A stretch of 64,000 nucleotides of DNA from Rhabdochlamydiaceae bacterium (GCA_019752555.1 JAIELY010000009.1:1-64000); one strand, 5' to 3'; positions 33,834 to 43,559 are shown, numbered from the stretch's first letter. Translations and numbers: made by a program. The notes: a model not told the origin generated them from the sequence alone.

Positions 33834-35218
33834 ACTCTCTGATAGATGTCTTCTAGCCGGACAATGTCGTCTTCTCCAACATACTCTCCAACTTGCACTT
33901 CAATCAGCTCTAAGGGCACTTTACCTGGATTTTCTAACCGATGCACTTGAGATTTTGGAACAAAAACGCTTTCGTTCTCATGGACGAGTGATTCTGTTTC
34001 GCCAATTGTAACTTTAGCAGTTCCTTTGACAACGACCCAATGCTCACTGCGATGATAGTGCATCTGCAGACTTAAACGCTGCTGTGGATTAACAACAATT
34101 CGTTTGATCTTGTAGCGTACACCTTCTTCTAAAATCGTAAATTTCCCCCAGGGGCGATGACTTGTAAGATGCTCAAAGGGCTCCTTTGCATTCCTTTTCT
34201 TCAATTCCTCAACGAGATTTTTTACGCGCTGCGATTCCCCTTTTTTCCCAATAAACAACGCATCTTCCGTTTCAATAATCAGAAGATCTTCAAGCCCTAT
34301 CGTCGAAATAAGCCTTGTTCCACCCATAATCAAACAGTTTTTCGTGTCCAGATCGCAAATGTTCCCCATCTTAACATTCTGATTGCTATCTTTTTCTAAG
34401 ACATCATAAACACTATCCCAAGAACCAACATCCGACCAGCTAACATCTAAAGGCATGACCATCGAATGGGTAGAGCGCTCCATTAAAGCGTAATCAATGG
34501 AAATATTAGGCATATCGCTAAACTGAGATACCGTATGAGGAAAAGAATCCTGACACTTTTCAGAAATTTCCGGGCAAAACTGTTGCATCTCTTTTAAAAA
34601 AGTGGCAATTTTGAACATGAAAATCCCTGAATTCCATAGATAATTCCCGGATAGCACATACTCTTGTGCAGTGCTGTAATTAGGCTTTTCCACAAACGCT
34701 TCAACAGGAAGGATCGAACTTTTTTCCTTAGGCTCGATTTTAATGTATCCATATCCAATTTCTGGCTGGTGCGGTCTAATCCCAAAAATCACATGCCGCC
34801 CTTCGTTAGCTACTCGCGCTGCTTCATCTAATGCTGCTAAAAAAGTATGTTCTGGAGAGATCAAATGATCCGATGAAGAGACGAGAATGCATTCTTCAGA
34901 ATCAACATGCAAAATATCCAACAAATATGAGACCGCTAAACAAATCGCCGGCGCCGTGTTCTTCGCTTCAGGCTCAACAATAATCTGCTTTTCTAGATCG
35001 GGATGAACCGTGCTTAACTGAGACTTGACCAAATGAAAATAGTCTTGGTTTGTAACAATAAGCACATCTTCTGCGGGCACTTTTTGTAAAAATCGGTGAG
35101 CTGTCTTCTGCAATAAAGATTGCCCATCTCCAAAATGGAGGAATTGTTTTGGAAATGAACGTCGCGAAAACGGCCACAAACGGGTTCCACTACCGCCTGC
35201 TAGAATGATGACTTTCAT
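33830..35218 (-). CDS. manC: Mannose-1-phosphate guanylyltransferase / mannose-6-phosphate isomerase
   Basis: Makes GDP-mannose from mannose-1-phosphate and GTP; the C-terminal cupin domain can also interconvert fructose-6-P and mannose-6-P. 462 residues from the ATG at 35218 (GAGGAA upstream; the frame opens at 35245). Nucleotidyltransferase motif ILAGGSGTRLWPFSRRSFPK, EAFVEKPN, then cupin residues RPWGKFTILEEG, HYHRSEHWVVVKGTA and ENESVFVPKSQVHRLENPG. This two-domain layout is the type II (ManC/AlgA/XanB) enzyme. It overlaps the upstream GT4 gene by 29 bases and supplies substrate to the neighbouring Gmd and mannosyltransferases. Confidence 0.94.
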   Translation of the reverse strand: MKVIILAGGSGTRLWPFSRRSFPKQFLHFGDGQSLLQKTAHRFLQKVPAEDVLIVTNQDYFHLVKSQLSTVHPDLEKQIIVEPEAKNTAPAICLAVSYLLDILHVDSEECILVSSSDHLISPEHTFLAALDEAARVANEGRHVIFGIRPHQPEIGYGYIKIEPKEKSSILPVEAFVEKPNYSTAQEYVLSGNYLWNSGIFMFKIATFLKEMQQFCPEISEKCQDSFPHTVSQFSDMPNISIDYALMERSTHSMVMPLDVSWSDVGSWDSVYDVLEKDSNQNVKMGNICDLDTKNCLIMGGTRLISTIGLEDLLIIETEDALFIGKKGESQRVKNLVEELKKRNAKEPFEHLTSHRPWGKFTILEEGVRYKIKRIVVNPQQRLSLQMHYHRSEHWVVVKGTAKVTIGETESLVHENESVFVPKSQVHRLENPGKVPLELIEVQVGEYVGEDDIVRLEDIYQRV

Positions 35219-36305
35219 AATGTTCCTCGATTTTTCTTTCGACAAATTGCTTGAATTCGTTTTTAAAACGCGTCTGATTAAAGAAGAGTGCGTGACGGCG
35301 TATTTCGTCTGGATTGAACTCCTTTTGCTCGAACTCTCGGACAGCGTTACGCAAGCTTGAAACAGTTTGCTCTCGGAAAAATGCGCCTGTCTTTTGTTCG
35401 ATCACAGTTTCTAATGCAGCCCCTTTTCCATAAGCTATCACAGGGGTTCCACAAGCTTGAGCTTCAACAACCACAATTCCAAAATCTTCTTCCGCTGCGA
35501 ATAAAAAAGCTTTAGCCTTAGACATGTACTCACGGACCACAGAATCAGACTGTTGTCCAAGAATTTCGACGTTTTGTGAAGCCTTTGACTTCACTTTTTT
35601 CATTTCTGGACCATCGCCAATGACGATCAGCTTTTTTTCAGGCATCTCTGAAAAAGCCTCCACAATCAAATCGATCTTTTTATAAGGAACCATCCGCGAA
35701 ACTGTCAGATAATAGTCTTCTTTTTTTTGGCTAAACGGCATTAAATCTGTATCGACAGGAGGATAGATCACAGTGGATTCTCTTCCATAAACTTTTTTAA
35801 TTCTACGAGCAATGTAATGAGAGATTGCAGCGAAATGATCGACCCTTCCTAAAGAAGCAATGTCCCAGTTTCTTAAGTAATGAAGAGCCGCCTTTGCAAT
35901 TATTTTCTGAATGCCCTGTACTCCGTCTAAGTAGCGATGGGTGAGATCCCAAGCGTAGCGCATAGGAGTTAAACAATAACACAAGTGTAGCTGATGGGGT
36001 TGAGTTAACACTCCCTTAGCTACCGCATGAGACGTAGATAGGATCACATCGTGATGACTTAGATCAAACTGTTCAATAGCTAAAGGAAATAATGGAAGAT
36101 AATGCCGATAAAAGCGCAAGGCTAACGGTAATTTCTGCAAAAACGATGTCTGAATGTCGGCAGCTTCAAAAGGCGATCCTTTCAACCTCTTAGCGTCGTG
36201 CACTAAGGTGTAAATGGGAGCAGGATAAACGTCGGCAATTGCTGCCAGCGTTTTTTCTCCTCCCCCCATCGTAACAAGCCAGTCGTAGACTAAAGCTAGT
36301 TCCAT
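35190..36305 (-). CDS. GT4 glycosyltransferase, probable mannosyltransferase
   Basis: 371 residues, GT-B fold. It opens with LALVYDWLVTMGGGEKTLAAI, typical of WbaZ/WbdA-like mannosyltransferases, and has the donor-side block AAEEDFGIVVVEAQACGTPVIAYGKGAALE with the EX7E motif. The inter-domain motif TVSRMVPYKKIDLIVEAF is also present. Given flanking manC and gmd, GDP-mannose or a GDP-deoxyhexose is the likely donor, adding sugar to a lipid-linked repeat unit on the cytoplasmic face. It starts directly after the gmd stop. Confidence 0.85.
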   Translation of the reverse strand: MELALVYDWLVTMGGGEKTLAAIADVYPAPIYTLVHDAKRLKGSPFEAADIQTSFLQKLPLALRFYRHYLPLFPLAIEQFDLSHHDVILSTSHAVAKGVLTQPHQLHLCYCLTPMRYAWDLTHRYLDGVQGIQKIIAKAALHYLRNWDIASLGRVDHFAAISHYIARRIKKVYGRESTVIYPPVDTDLMPFSQKKEDYYLTVSRMVPYKKIDLIVEAFSEMPEKKLIVIGDGPEMKKVKSKASQNVEILGQQSDSVVREYMSKAKAFLFAAEEDFGIVVVEAQACGTPVIAYGKGAALETVIEQKTGAFFREQTVSSLRNAVREFEQKEFNPDEIRRHALFFNQTRFKNEFKQFVERKIEEHYESHHSSRR

Positions 36306-36306
36306 A

Positions 36307-37386
36307 TTAGACTAGGTGTTGTTCAGAGGAAAGAACGCGTGCCACCCTCTCTTCAGAGAAGCTTTCTTGATCTGATTGGACCATAATCCGAACAAGTTCC
36401 TCTAAACTCGTCTGCGAGGACCATCCTAATTTTTCTTTTGCTTTTTTTGGATCTCCAATCAGTAGATCGACTTCTGCAGGACGGAAAAATTCTGGAGAAA
36501 CTTCAACTCTCACCTTACCCGTAGTGGGATCGATCCCTTTTTCGTTAACCCCCTCTCCCTCCCAAATTAAAGGCATTCCAATCTCCTGGAAAGCAAGCTC
36601 CACGAACCGACGCACTGTCGTAGTCTCACCAGTTGCAAGAACATAATCCTCGGGAGTGTCTTGCTGCAACATCAACCACATGCCATGAACAAAATCTTTA
36701 GCATAGCCCCAATCCCTTCTTGCATCGAGATTGCCAAGCATAATTTTATCTTGTAATCCAATCTGAATACGAGCTACCGCTTGAGTGATCTTCCGTGACA
36801 CAAATGTCTCACCGCGGCGCGGGCTCTCATGATTGAAAAGGATTCCATTGCACGCATAAAGGTTATACGCTTCACGGTAGTTGACGACCAACCAATAGGC
36901 ATATAACTTTGCCACGCCATATGGAGAACGGGGATAAAATGCCGTGTTCTCGTTTTGAGGAATTTCTCTTACTTTTCCATAAAGTTCGGACGTCGATGCT
37001 TGGTAGAAGCGCGCTTGCGGGCATGCAGTGCGCATTGCTTCAAGCAAACGCAAAGGCCCCAATGCATCGACATCGGCAGTGTACTCAGGAATACCAAAGG
37101 AGACTTTAACGTGGCTTTGTGCACCTAGGTTGTAGATTTCATCCGGTAAGATTTCATCGATTAAACGCTTCAAATTTGAAGAATCACTTAAATCTCCTTC
37201 ATGTAAAAAAAATCGCCCTTTGAGAGCAGGATCTTGAATGAGATGTTGAATCCGACCAAAGTTTGAGGAAGAAGATCTGCGAACAAGACCATGGACATAG
37301 TACCCTTTTTCAATTAACAACTCAGCGAGGTAAGATCCATCTTGCCCAGTGATTCCTGTGATAAGTGCATGCTTTGTTGGGTTCAT
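36307..37386 (-). CDS. gmd: GDP-mannose 4,6-dehydratase
   Basis: NAD(P)-dependent short-chain dehydrogenase/reductase converting GDP-D-mannose to GDP-4-keto-6-deoxy-D-mannose, the branch point for GDP-fucose, GDP-rhamnose and GDP-perosamine. 359 residues: Rossmann motif [16 protein letters not shown] (about 10-25), the catalytic [10 protein letters not shown], the YxxxK pair in [12 protein letters not shown], and [14 protein letters not shown], which is diagnostic of Gmd. It sits between two GT4 genes. I do not see the next enzyme (Fcl, Rmd or Per) in the window, so the final sugar is unknown. Confidence 0.96.
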   Translation of the reverse strand: MNPTKHALITGITGQDGSYLAELLIEKGYYVHGLVRRSSSSNFGRIQHLIQDPALKGRFFLHEGDLSDSSNLKRLIDEILPDEIYNLGAQSHVKVSFGIPEYTADVDALGPLRLLEAMRTACPQARFYQASTSELYGKVREIPQNENTAFYPRSPYGVAKLYAYWLVVNYREAYNLYACNGILFNHESPRRGETFVSRKITQAVARIQIGLQDKIMLGNLDARRDWGYAKDFVHGMWLMLQQDTPEDYVLATGETTTVRRFVELAFQEIGMPLIWEGEGVNEKGIDPTTGKVRVEVSPEFFRPAEVDLLIGDPKKAKEKLGWSSQTSLEELVRIMVQSDQESFSEERVARVLSSEQHLV

Positions 37387-37423
37387 GAGAGCTCTCTTCC
37401 TTTTAAATGAATTTGGTCACAGT

Positions 37424-38539
37424 CTACTTCGACGCTTCAAAAGCTTCCAATGTTTTTCTTGCAGTGAGCTCCCAAGTATACTGCTTCGCTCTTTGGACAC
37501 CATCAAAAACAAGTTGTTTTCTCAAATTCAGATCCTCGCCGATTAGCTTCATCGCATCGACAATCGATTCCACTTCCCAAGGATCAACGAATAAAGACGC
37601 GGCTCCACCCACTTCCTTTAATGCAGAATTAGAAGAAGTAATGACAGGACAACCGCAGCTCATGGCTTCAATCACAGGCAAGCCAAATCCTTCATGTAGA
37701 GAGGGAAATACGAGAGCTTCTGCACCGCTGATCAAAAAGGGAAGCATCGATGTAGGAATAAACTCAAGCAGCTTGACATCTTCTTGTAGACGATGACGGG
37801 CAATGACCGCTTGCATCGCTTCATACGATGGGCCTCTCTTACCAGTAATGACCAATTGATGAGGAAAGCCTTCCCTCCTTTTTAAAAGAGCAAATGCTTC
37901 AAGGAGTCGAACGAGGTTCTTTCTCCCCCACCAGTAGCTGCTTGTATTGATAAAATAAGATCCGTTTATTCCGTAATGTGCTTTAACCTGTTCAATCTCT
38001 TCTGGAGCTCTCGGGAAAAAAAGATCAGTATTGACCCCCAAAGGAGTAACACAGATTTTATCTTCTCGCACTCCAAACATTTCTATGAGATCTTTTTTGG
38101 TATCTTCCGAAATCGTTAATATTTTTGCGGCCCGATTAAAGTGAAATGTTTTAGCCATCCAGAAATGCGCTTTAGCACTCAAGGGAATCTCGCTTCTGAG
38201 TTCGCGAGGACACCGGAAATTATACAAATCAAAAACAGAAATTACTGTTGGAATCTTTAGCAGGGGAGGAACCGTTTCCTTAGGAAGAAATGCCAAATCG
38301 CAGTTTAATCGCTTGCACGCTTGAGGAAAGCCTAAGTAAGACACAAAACGGGAAGGCTTAACAACACAATGCTGAAATCTAGGCCCCTGTGGACGATGGG
38401 CCAACTCTCTTCCAGAAATAAAAACGTATTCATGGGTTGTATCGAGATTGAGCAATGCCGAGCTCAAGGAAAAGAGATAATTTCCAATTCCAGGAAGTTG
38501 AGCCTGCGTCAAATTTTGACAATGGACAGCTATTTTCAT
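37424..38539 (-). CDS. GT4 glycosyltransferase
   Basis: 371 residues, GT-B. The N-terminal acceptor domain begins IAVHCQNLTQAQLPGIGNYL. The C-terminal donor domain has INTSSYWWGRKNLVRLLEAF and LVFPSLHEGFGLPVIEAMSCGCPVI with the EX7E motif of retaining GT4 enzymes, similar to mannosyltransferases of O-antigen clusters. Acceptor and linkage cannot be deduced. Its ATG overlaps the stop of the preceding GT4 gene (ATGA) and gmd begins 37 bases after its stop, so it is an internal gene of the manC-gmd operon. Confidence 0.87.
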   Translation of the reverse strand: MKIAVHCQNLTQAQLPGIGNYLFSLSSALLNLDTTHEYVFISGRELAHRPQGPRFQHCVVKPSRFVSYLGFPQACKRLNCDLAFLPKETVPPLLKIPTVISVFDLYNFRCPRELRSEIPLSAKAHFWMAKTFHFNRAAKILTISEDTKKDLIEMFGVREDKICVTPLGVNTDLFFPRAPEEIEQVKAHYGINGSYFINTSSYWWGRKNLVRLLEAFALLKRREGFPHQLVITGKRGPSYEAMQAVIARHRLQEDVKLLEFIPTSMLPFLISGAEALVFPSLHEGFGLPVIEAMSCGCPVITSSNSALKEVGGAASLFVDPWEVESIVDAMKLIGEDLNLRKQLVFDGVQRAKQYTWELTARKTLEAFEASK

Positions 38540-39783
38540 TGAACAATCAGCGCGTTTAACATTTCGTCAAAAATTTTCAAATAACCTTCAGCTGTGCGAT
38601 CCCATGTAAAATGTCCAATCGCCTTCTTCGAATATTCAGCATCTTCCATACTTTGGATAGGATTAGATAATATCTGATGAATCTTTTCGGCAATATCTTC
38701 CGGAGATCGCGGATCAAATAACGCAGAGCGCACATCATGAACAACTAAATGTTCTTCAAACGTCGGAATCCGAGACATCGCAACAGGAACGCCGCGCGCC
38801 CAGGCATCAAATCCTGGGACATTTCCCCCTTCATAAAGAGATGGGTTAACCACTACAGAAGCACACTGGATCAGAGCATCAATCTCATCATTAGAAACAT
38901 ATCCAAGACCTAACACATCTTTGGGTTCAGATCCCATTTCGACACCAAAGGAACACGCGCGCCCTTGGATAACTTCGGTCCCAGATCCCACAAATACCAG
39001 TAATAGATCGTGCCCTTTTTGTTTTAACAGAGGCAGAGCGGCAAGCAGGGGGCCGGAATTTTTGTGACTCGAGATATTAGTAGGACATAGAAGATATCTT
39101 TTTCGAATCCCAAATTTGTTAATAACGGTATCACGAGCGACAGACTCATCTACAGAAGATAACAGGCTTGTAGGAGCAACGGGAACAACTCTCGTTTTAT
39201 GACCATACATAGGGTAAAACTTATTCAACTCGGTACGCATATGCTCCGTAGAGACGATCGGGGTCGATCGATCCAACCACTGCGGCATCTCTCGATTGAG
39301 AAAATCTAACACCCAAGGAGCCATCGTTGCTCCGGAGAAGAAATATTTAAACGCAAAGTCATGAAAAATCCCAGCAATCGGACAGTCGAGCTTTGGACAT
39401 TTGAGATGAAACGGCCATGTAAAAAAAGCAAGATCAAAGCCTCTAATAACAGCTTCAAGTTCTTTATGAACCGCCCCAGATAGATAAAAAGAAAGAGAAG
39501 AGAGAGAACTTGCAAATTTTCTTTGGAACAGATGCACCACATGGCGACTGCCTCGAATGTTGAAGAGGTCTTTTCCTCCCATTTTTACAGAAGAAAGACC
39601 TTGAACCTTAACACCGAAAGGGGAAACGATCTGATCAATTTGTTCCCGTTTGATACTGTGGGGGTTACCAAAAAAAGTGATCTGCAATCCGGGACGAGCC
39701 TTAATCATGGCTGGAAGCAACGCGCGTAAAACACGTGATCCACCGCCGGGATTTCCGATATGATCGATGACAGCTAATTTCAT
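38536..39783 (-). CDS. GT4 glycosyltransferase (first gene of the minus-strand glycan operon)
   Basis: 415 residues. It starts with LAVIDHIGNPGGGSRVLRALLPAM, a glycine-rich GT-B opening, and carries LLCPTNISSHKNSGPLLAAL and VVVNPSLYEGGNVPGFDAWARGVPVAMS in the donor domain; here the EX7E Glu pair is partly altered (EGGNVPGFD), so donor binding may differ from its neighbours. AAGGAAGGG lies just before the ATG. The start lies 109 bases from the divergent GT9 gene, so the operon promoter for the eight genes down to 31612 should lie in this gap, although I cannot point to convincing minus-strand boxes. Confidence 0.83.
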   Translation of the reverse strand: MKLAVIDHIGNPGGGSRVLRALLPAMIKARPGLQITFFGNPHSIKREQIDQIVSPFGVKVQGLSSVKMGGKDLFNIRGSRHVVHLFQRKFASSLSSLSFYLSGAVHKELEAVIRGFDLAFFTWPFHLKCPKLDCPIAGIFHDFAFKYFFSGATMAPWVLDFLNREMPQWLDRSTPIVSTEHMRTELNKFYPMYGHKTRVVPVAPTSLLSSVDESVARDTVINKFGIRKRYLLCPTNISSHKNSGPLLAALPLLKQKGHDLLLVFVGSGTEVIQGRACSFGVEMGSEPKDVLGLGYVSNDEIDALIQCASVVVNPSLYEGGNVPGFDAWARGVPVAMSRIPTFEEHLVVHDVRSALFDPRSPEDIAEKIHQILSNPIQSMEDAEYSKKAIGHFTWDRTAEGYLKIFDEMLNALIVQ

Positions 39784-39808
39784 ATCCCTTCCTTAAAGTG
39801 TATACAGA

Positions 39809-39838
39809 TTGACAAAGACTCGTTTTTTGAAGTATCCT
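39809..39838 (+). promoter_or_regulatory. Predicted sigma70-type promoter of the GT9 gene
   Basis: TTGACA at 39809-39814, 18-base spacer, TATCCT at 39833-39838, in the divergent gap before the GT9 gene at 39893. The consensus -35 makes it credible. Confidence 0.5.
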
Positions 39839-39892
39839 AAACCCGTACAGTTTGACAAAAGTTGCACTAGTCTTTGGAGTTAGCCAAGTATA

Positions 39893-41041
39893 ATGAGTCG
39901 TCAATATTTAGTGCAAAATAAGATCGCTCTTCTGTTTTTGAGAACGATCGATCGATCTTTATCTTTTTTCAATTTCATAAAGCGCTGCTTTGGACGCAAA
40001 AACTCTCCTTTAGACGCTTCTTGCCTTAACAAAATTCTGATTTGCAATTTGGCCCATATGGGCGATGTCGTGATGTCCACGGCCTTTATTTCAGAAATCA
40101 AAAAACAACACCCAAACTCCAAAATAGGTGTGCTTTTAGCCACTTGGTCGCGCGCCATTGTCTCTAATTTGCCTTTGGTCGATCACGTCCATGTGCTAGA
40201 CCATTGGAAATTAAACCGCTCTTCTCTTTCGATGCCAAAAAAAATATGGCACTATATCAAGCAGCGTCGAAAAGTGATTAAAGAAATCCAATTGCAACAT
40301 TACGAAATGTCCATCGATCTCTATCCCTATTTTCCCAATGCCATCCCGATTGTTTGGAGAGGAAAGATTCCTATGCGTCTTGGCTACACAAGCGGAGGAT
40401 TCGGCCCTCTGCTCACCCATTCTCTAGAATGGGTAGAAACATCGCACAGCATGATCGATGACCAATTGAACCTTCTCAAGTTATTAGGCGGCATCGTCTC
40501 AAAAGGGGCAAAACCCGTTCTTTCGACAACTTCTTCTGTTTCAACCTCTAAAAACTATCTTGTCTTTCATATGGGAGCGGGGCTAGATATCAAAGAATGG
40601 CCTGAGAACAAATGGAAAACTGTCCTCGAGCATTTCACCGAAATGGGATACGACGTCTATTTTACAGGAAAAGGAACCGCGCACAAAGCTGCAATCCAAC
40701 GGGTCATGCAAGGAGTGGATCGCGCAGTCGATTTCAGCGATGTCTTAAATTGGAACGACTTTGTTTCCGTGATCCGCTATGCCAAACTCCTGATTTCTGT
40801 CGATTCTGTGTCTGGACACATTGCAAGCGCCTTTGATGTTCCCACAGTTTCTCTTTTTACAGGGATGAATTGTCTAAGCAAATGGAAACCTGTCAACCCG
40901 AACGCTCTCGCTTTAATCCATAAAGTATCCTGCGCCCCTTGCTACAAAAAAAGAGGATGCGAGAGGATGGAGTGCATTCGCGAAATCCAACCCGAAGAGG
41001 TCATTAACGCTGCCATCAAGCTGTTAGAAAGAATCGACTAA
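39893..41041 (+). CDS. GT9-family heptosyltransferase-like glycosyltransferase
   Basis: 382 residues. GT9/WaaC-WaaF pattern: KILICNLAHMGDVVMSTAF near residue 48, YLVFHMGAGLDIKEWPENKW at the start of the donor domain, VYFTGKGTAHK, and the donor site SVDSVSGHIASAFDVPTVSLFTG, followed by a Cys-rich segment CAPCYKKRGCERMECI common in this family. It should transfer a heptose or other sugar from an ADP-type donor to LPS core or a related glycan on the cytoplasmic face. The N-terminal 45 residues are basic and may contact the membrane. It converges with the flippase gene, overlapping by 18 bases. Confidence 0.85.
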   Translation: MSRQYLVQNKIALLFLRTIDRSLSFFNFIKRCFGRKNSPLDASCLNKILICNLAHMGDVVMSTAFISEIKKQHPNSKIGVLLATWSRAIVSNLPLVDHVHVLDHWKLNRSSLSMPKKIWHYIKQRRKVIKEIQLQHYEMSIDLYPYFPNAIPIVWRGKIPMRLGYTSGGFGPLLTHSLEWVETSHSMIDDQLNLLKLLGGIVSKGAKPVLSTTSSVSTSKNYLVFHMGAGLDIKEWPENKWKTVLEHFTEMGYDVYFTGKGTAHKAAIQRVMQGVDRAVDFSDVLNWNDFVSVIRYAKLLISVDSVSGHIASAFDVPTVSLFTGMNCLSKWKPVNPNALALIHKVSCAPCYKKRGCERMECIREIQPEEVINAAIKLLERID

Positions 41042-42571
41042 ACCAATCCCTTTCTTTTTTCGCAATCGAGTCATGAGCCCTTTACGCACGAGCGGAGCTG
41101 CAAAAATCGCTGCCATAACAGAAAGGGCAAAAACAAGGAGCAAAACAAACAATTTAAGAAAAATATGCATGCTCTGCAGCGGAATGAGAAAACGCGCGAT
41201 TAGGATGACCGATAAAGAGGCTCCCATAGGATAGAGCACATCATGAGTGATCCACTTACGCCTTTCTTGAACAAGTATCTTTTTATGCATGAAAAAAATC
41301 GAAATTGCCATGACTCCCAGATTGACCACAACGCCAGTCAAAGCTGCCCCTACCCCTCCGAGATAGAAAACGCCCGCAATCATCAATGGAACCATCACAA
41401 CCAACCCCGCCGCGTTCTGATAGACATTGAGCTTAGTCCAACCATGAGCAAGCTGCATCGCATAAGGCAAAACAATTAGCCCATTCAATAAACTTGCAAG
41501 GGTCAATAAACTCATCGTCAGATATGTGTAGTTAGAAATCTCTTCGTTTTGCGTCCAGACATAAAGCAATTCCCAGGAAAAAAAAACAGCCATTAATGCC
41601 ATTGGAATAATGATAATGGATAACACTTGGCAAGCGTTATGATAGATATGAGATAAAATCTGACCCTGCTGAGGATTGCCACAATCATGCATGGCAACCT
41701 GCTTTGAAAATTGAGGATAATAGGTCGTTAACACTCCTCCGCTGACATAACTTAGTGTCGCAGCAAGCATGCTCGCCAAAGCATAATAGCTAAACATCTC
41801 TAGCGAAAGCATCTTACTTAAGATCACTTTATCTATCTGTGAAAGCATGATCGTCAACGCCCCAGTACTTGTAATTCCCAAGGCAAACCCCTTAAGATGA
41901 TTCAGAATTTGCATATCAAAACGAGGCCAATGAGAAGATTGAGGAAGATTTTTCCACACAACGAAAGCCATTAAACCCGTTTGCAAAGCATTTAGGGAAA
42001 TTTGCCATATAAAAAAGGCTTGTATTGTTGGCGACACATACATCAGAACGAAAATCATCCCTATGCCCTTTAACGTCGAAATTCCCACAAAAATCACATT
42101 GAGGATGACATGCCGTTGAAGGCCCATTAATGAACCATGATAGAGTGACATGGGCCACTGAAAAGCTAAAGCTAAACCAATACAATAGATCGCCTGCTTA
42201 ATGGTTTCTGGAGCTAGATCTTTTGCATGAACCCATTCATTCGAAATAAACGGAGCAACAAAAAAAACAATCGCTCCGATCGCAATTGCCATTGGCCAAT
42301 AGACCCATTCTAAGGTTCGAATGACGTTGCCGGAATGTTTCTCGAAAAGATGCGGATCCGCGCTTAATCGAGCAAGCTCCCTGTTGACCGTAGGTTGAAG
42401 GCCAAGATCGAGCAAGCTGAAGATCATCGTAAGAGCAGTATAAATTCCAACAATTCCATACGCCTCAATTCCTATGAGTTTAATATAGATAGGCGTAAAA
42501 ATTGCGGAAACTAAGATGACCCAGATCTTCCCTAAGAGATTTGCTGCGAGATTTTTTTTTACAGAAGCCAC
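41024..42571 (-). CDS. wzx: Wzx-type polysaccharide flippase (MATE/MOP superfamily)
   Basis: Polytopic inner-membrane protein with 12-14 hydrophobic segments. It begins NLAANLLGKIWVILVSAIFT, followed by FTPIYIKLIGIEAYGIVGIY, the usual opening of O-antigen flippases that move undecaprenyl-linked repeat units to the periplasm. With the Wzy-like genes it suggests a Wzx/Wzy-dependent pathway. There is no ATG near the N-terminus: the frame opens with TTG at 42610, while the GTG at 42571 has AGAGAAAAA before it and starts just ahead of the conserved region, so I use it. About 515 residues. Confidence 0.85.
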   Translation of the reverse strand: MASVKKNLAANLLGKIWVILVSAIFTPIYIKLIGIEAYGIVGIYTALTMIFSLLDLGLQPTVNRELARLSADPHLFEKHSGNVIRTLEWVYWPMAIAIGAIVFFVAPFISNEWVHAKDLAPETIKQAIYCIGLALAFQWPMSLYHGSLMGLQRHVILNVIFVGISTLKGIGMIFVLMYVSPTIQAFFIWQISLNALQTGLMAFVVWKNLPQSSHWPRFDMQILNHLKGFALGITSTGALTIMLSQIDKVILSKMLSLEMFSYYALASMLAATLSYVSGGVLTTYYPQFSKQVAMHDCGNPQQGQILSHIYHNACQVLSIIIIPMALMAVFFSWELLYVWTQNEEISNYTYLTMSLLTLASLLNGLIVLPYAMQLAHGWTKLNVYQNAAGLVVMVPLMIAGVFYLGGVGAALTGVVVNLGVMAISIFFMHKKILVQERRKWITHDVLYPMGASLSVILIARFLIPLQSMHIFLKLFVLLLVFALSVMAAIFAAPLVRKGLMTRLRKKKGIGLVDSF

Positions 42572-42700
42572 TTTTTCTCTATTACTTTCAATAATTTTCA
42601 AGGTGAACAAGAACCCAAATTGCTCATTGAGAGCTTTTACATCACAAGGAGGACGCCTGTCAAGATTATACCCATGAACCTAATCCTAGAAAAATTTGCC

Positions 42701-42729
42701 TTGCACAAATTTTCTTGCCACCCTATCTT
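42701..42729 (+). promoter_or_regulatory. Predicted sigma70-type promoter of the exported FkbM-like gene
   Basis: TTGCAC at 42701-42706, 17-base spacer, TATCTT at 42724-42729. An AAGGAG Shine-Dalgarno follows a few bases before the ATG at 42761. Confidence 0.5.
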
Positions 42730-42760
42730 AGAACAAATTTTTATATAAGGAGTATAAACG

Positions 42761-43504
42761 ATGAAGTTCGCGGTACTATTTACTTGCATCTTTCTAAGTA
42801 TGATCTCTTGTGGGCATGCAGATTCTCAATTCAAGAAAAAGAAAAAACCTGCTGCCGTTTCCGCTTCAATACAACAAATCGGAAAATTGAATTTTAATTC
42901 TCAAGCATCGCAAGACGAGTTTGTTTACACGCTTCTCTACCCCATCCTTGGAAAACAAGATGCCGGTTATTACCTTGAAATTGGCGCAGGAGAGCCAACA
43001 TACATCAATAACTCTTACTTCTTCGAAAGTAATCTTGGATGGAATGGGGTGAGCATAGATATTTTAGATGTGCTTAGAGGACCCTGGAATTCAACCCGAA
43101 GAAACCCTTTACTGATTGAGGATGCTACTCAAGCGGATTATGCTTCGATTTTGCGATCTTTTCCTCAAGTTATTGATTATCTTTCTCTAGACATAGATGG
43201 CTATTACGATACCGTTCTAAAGCAAATCCCCTTCGATGATCACATTTTCAAAATCATCACGATTGAACATGATGCTTATCGATATGGAGATGTATTCAGA
43301 GAAAAAGAACGCACATTCCTGACCGCATTGGGGTATCATTTACTTTGCCCAAATGTTTCATTAAGTGGATTTGTCTTTGAAGATTGGTGGATTCATCCAA
43401 GCGTATTTCCCCCTTCTGTCTTTTCAGAACTTTCATCTTTAAATTTAGACGGAAAAGACAATAAACAAGTCATACAAATCATTCAGTCTGCGATGTGCAA
43501 CTGA
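42761..43504 (+). CDS. Exported FkbM-like methyltransferase domain protein
   Basis: 247 residues, strong AAGGAG. The N-terminus is a signal peptide (FAVLFTCIFLSMISCGHA); the Cys in MISC could make it a lipoprotein. A Lys-rich stretch (FKKKKKP) follows. The body looks like the Methyltransf_21/FkbM group: ASQDEFVYTLL, GYYLEIGAGEPTYINNSYFF (SAM-loop variant), WNGVSIDILD, and DYLSLDIDGYYDTVLKQIPF, matching the FkbM second acidic block. Export of a SAM-dependent enzyme is unexpected, since SAM is cytosolic. It stands alone between the flippase gene and the minus-strand methyltransferase pair and has its own promoter. Confidence 0.75.
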   Translation: MKFAVLFTCIFLSMISCGHADSQFKKKKKPAAVSASIQQIGKLNFNSQASQDEFVYTLLYPILGKQDAGYYLEIGAGEPTYINNSYFFESNLGWNGVSIDILDVLRGPWNSTRRNPLLIEDATQADYASILRSFPQVIDYLSLDIDGYYDTVLKQIPFDDHIFKIITIEHDAYRYGDVFREKERTFLTALGYHLLCPNVSLSGFVFEDWWIHPSVFPPSVFSELSSLNLDGKDNKQVIQIIQSAMCN

Positions 43505-43522
43505 TAGAATCCTGTCCTAACA

Positions 43523-43559
43523 TTTCTATGGAAGGAACTAATCATCCCTTCCATAGAAA
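43523..43559. terminator. Probable bidirectional terminator hairpin
   Basis: TTTCTATGGAAGG at 43523-43535 pairs perfectly (13 bp) with CCTTCCATAGAAA at 43547-43559 around an 11-base loop. It lies between two convergent genes (stops at 43504 and 43616). No long T-tract follows on either strand, so termination is likely from position but not certain. Confidence 0.55.
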
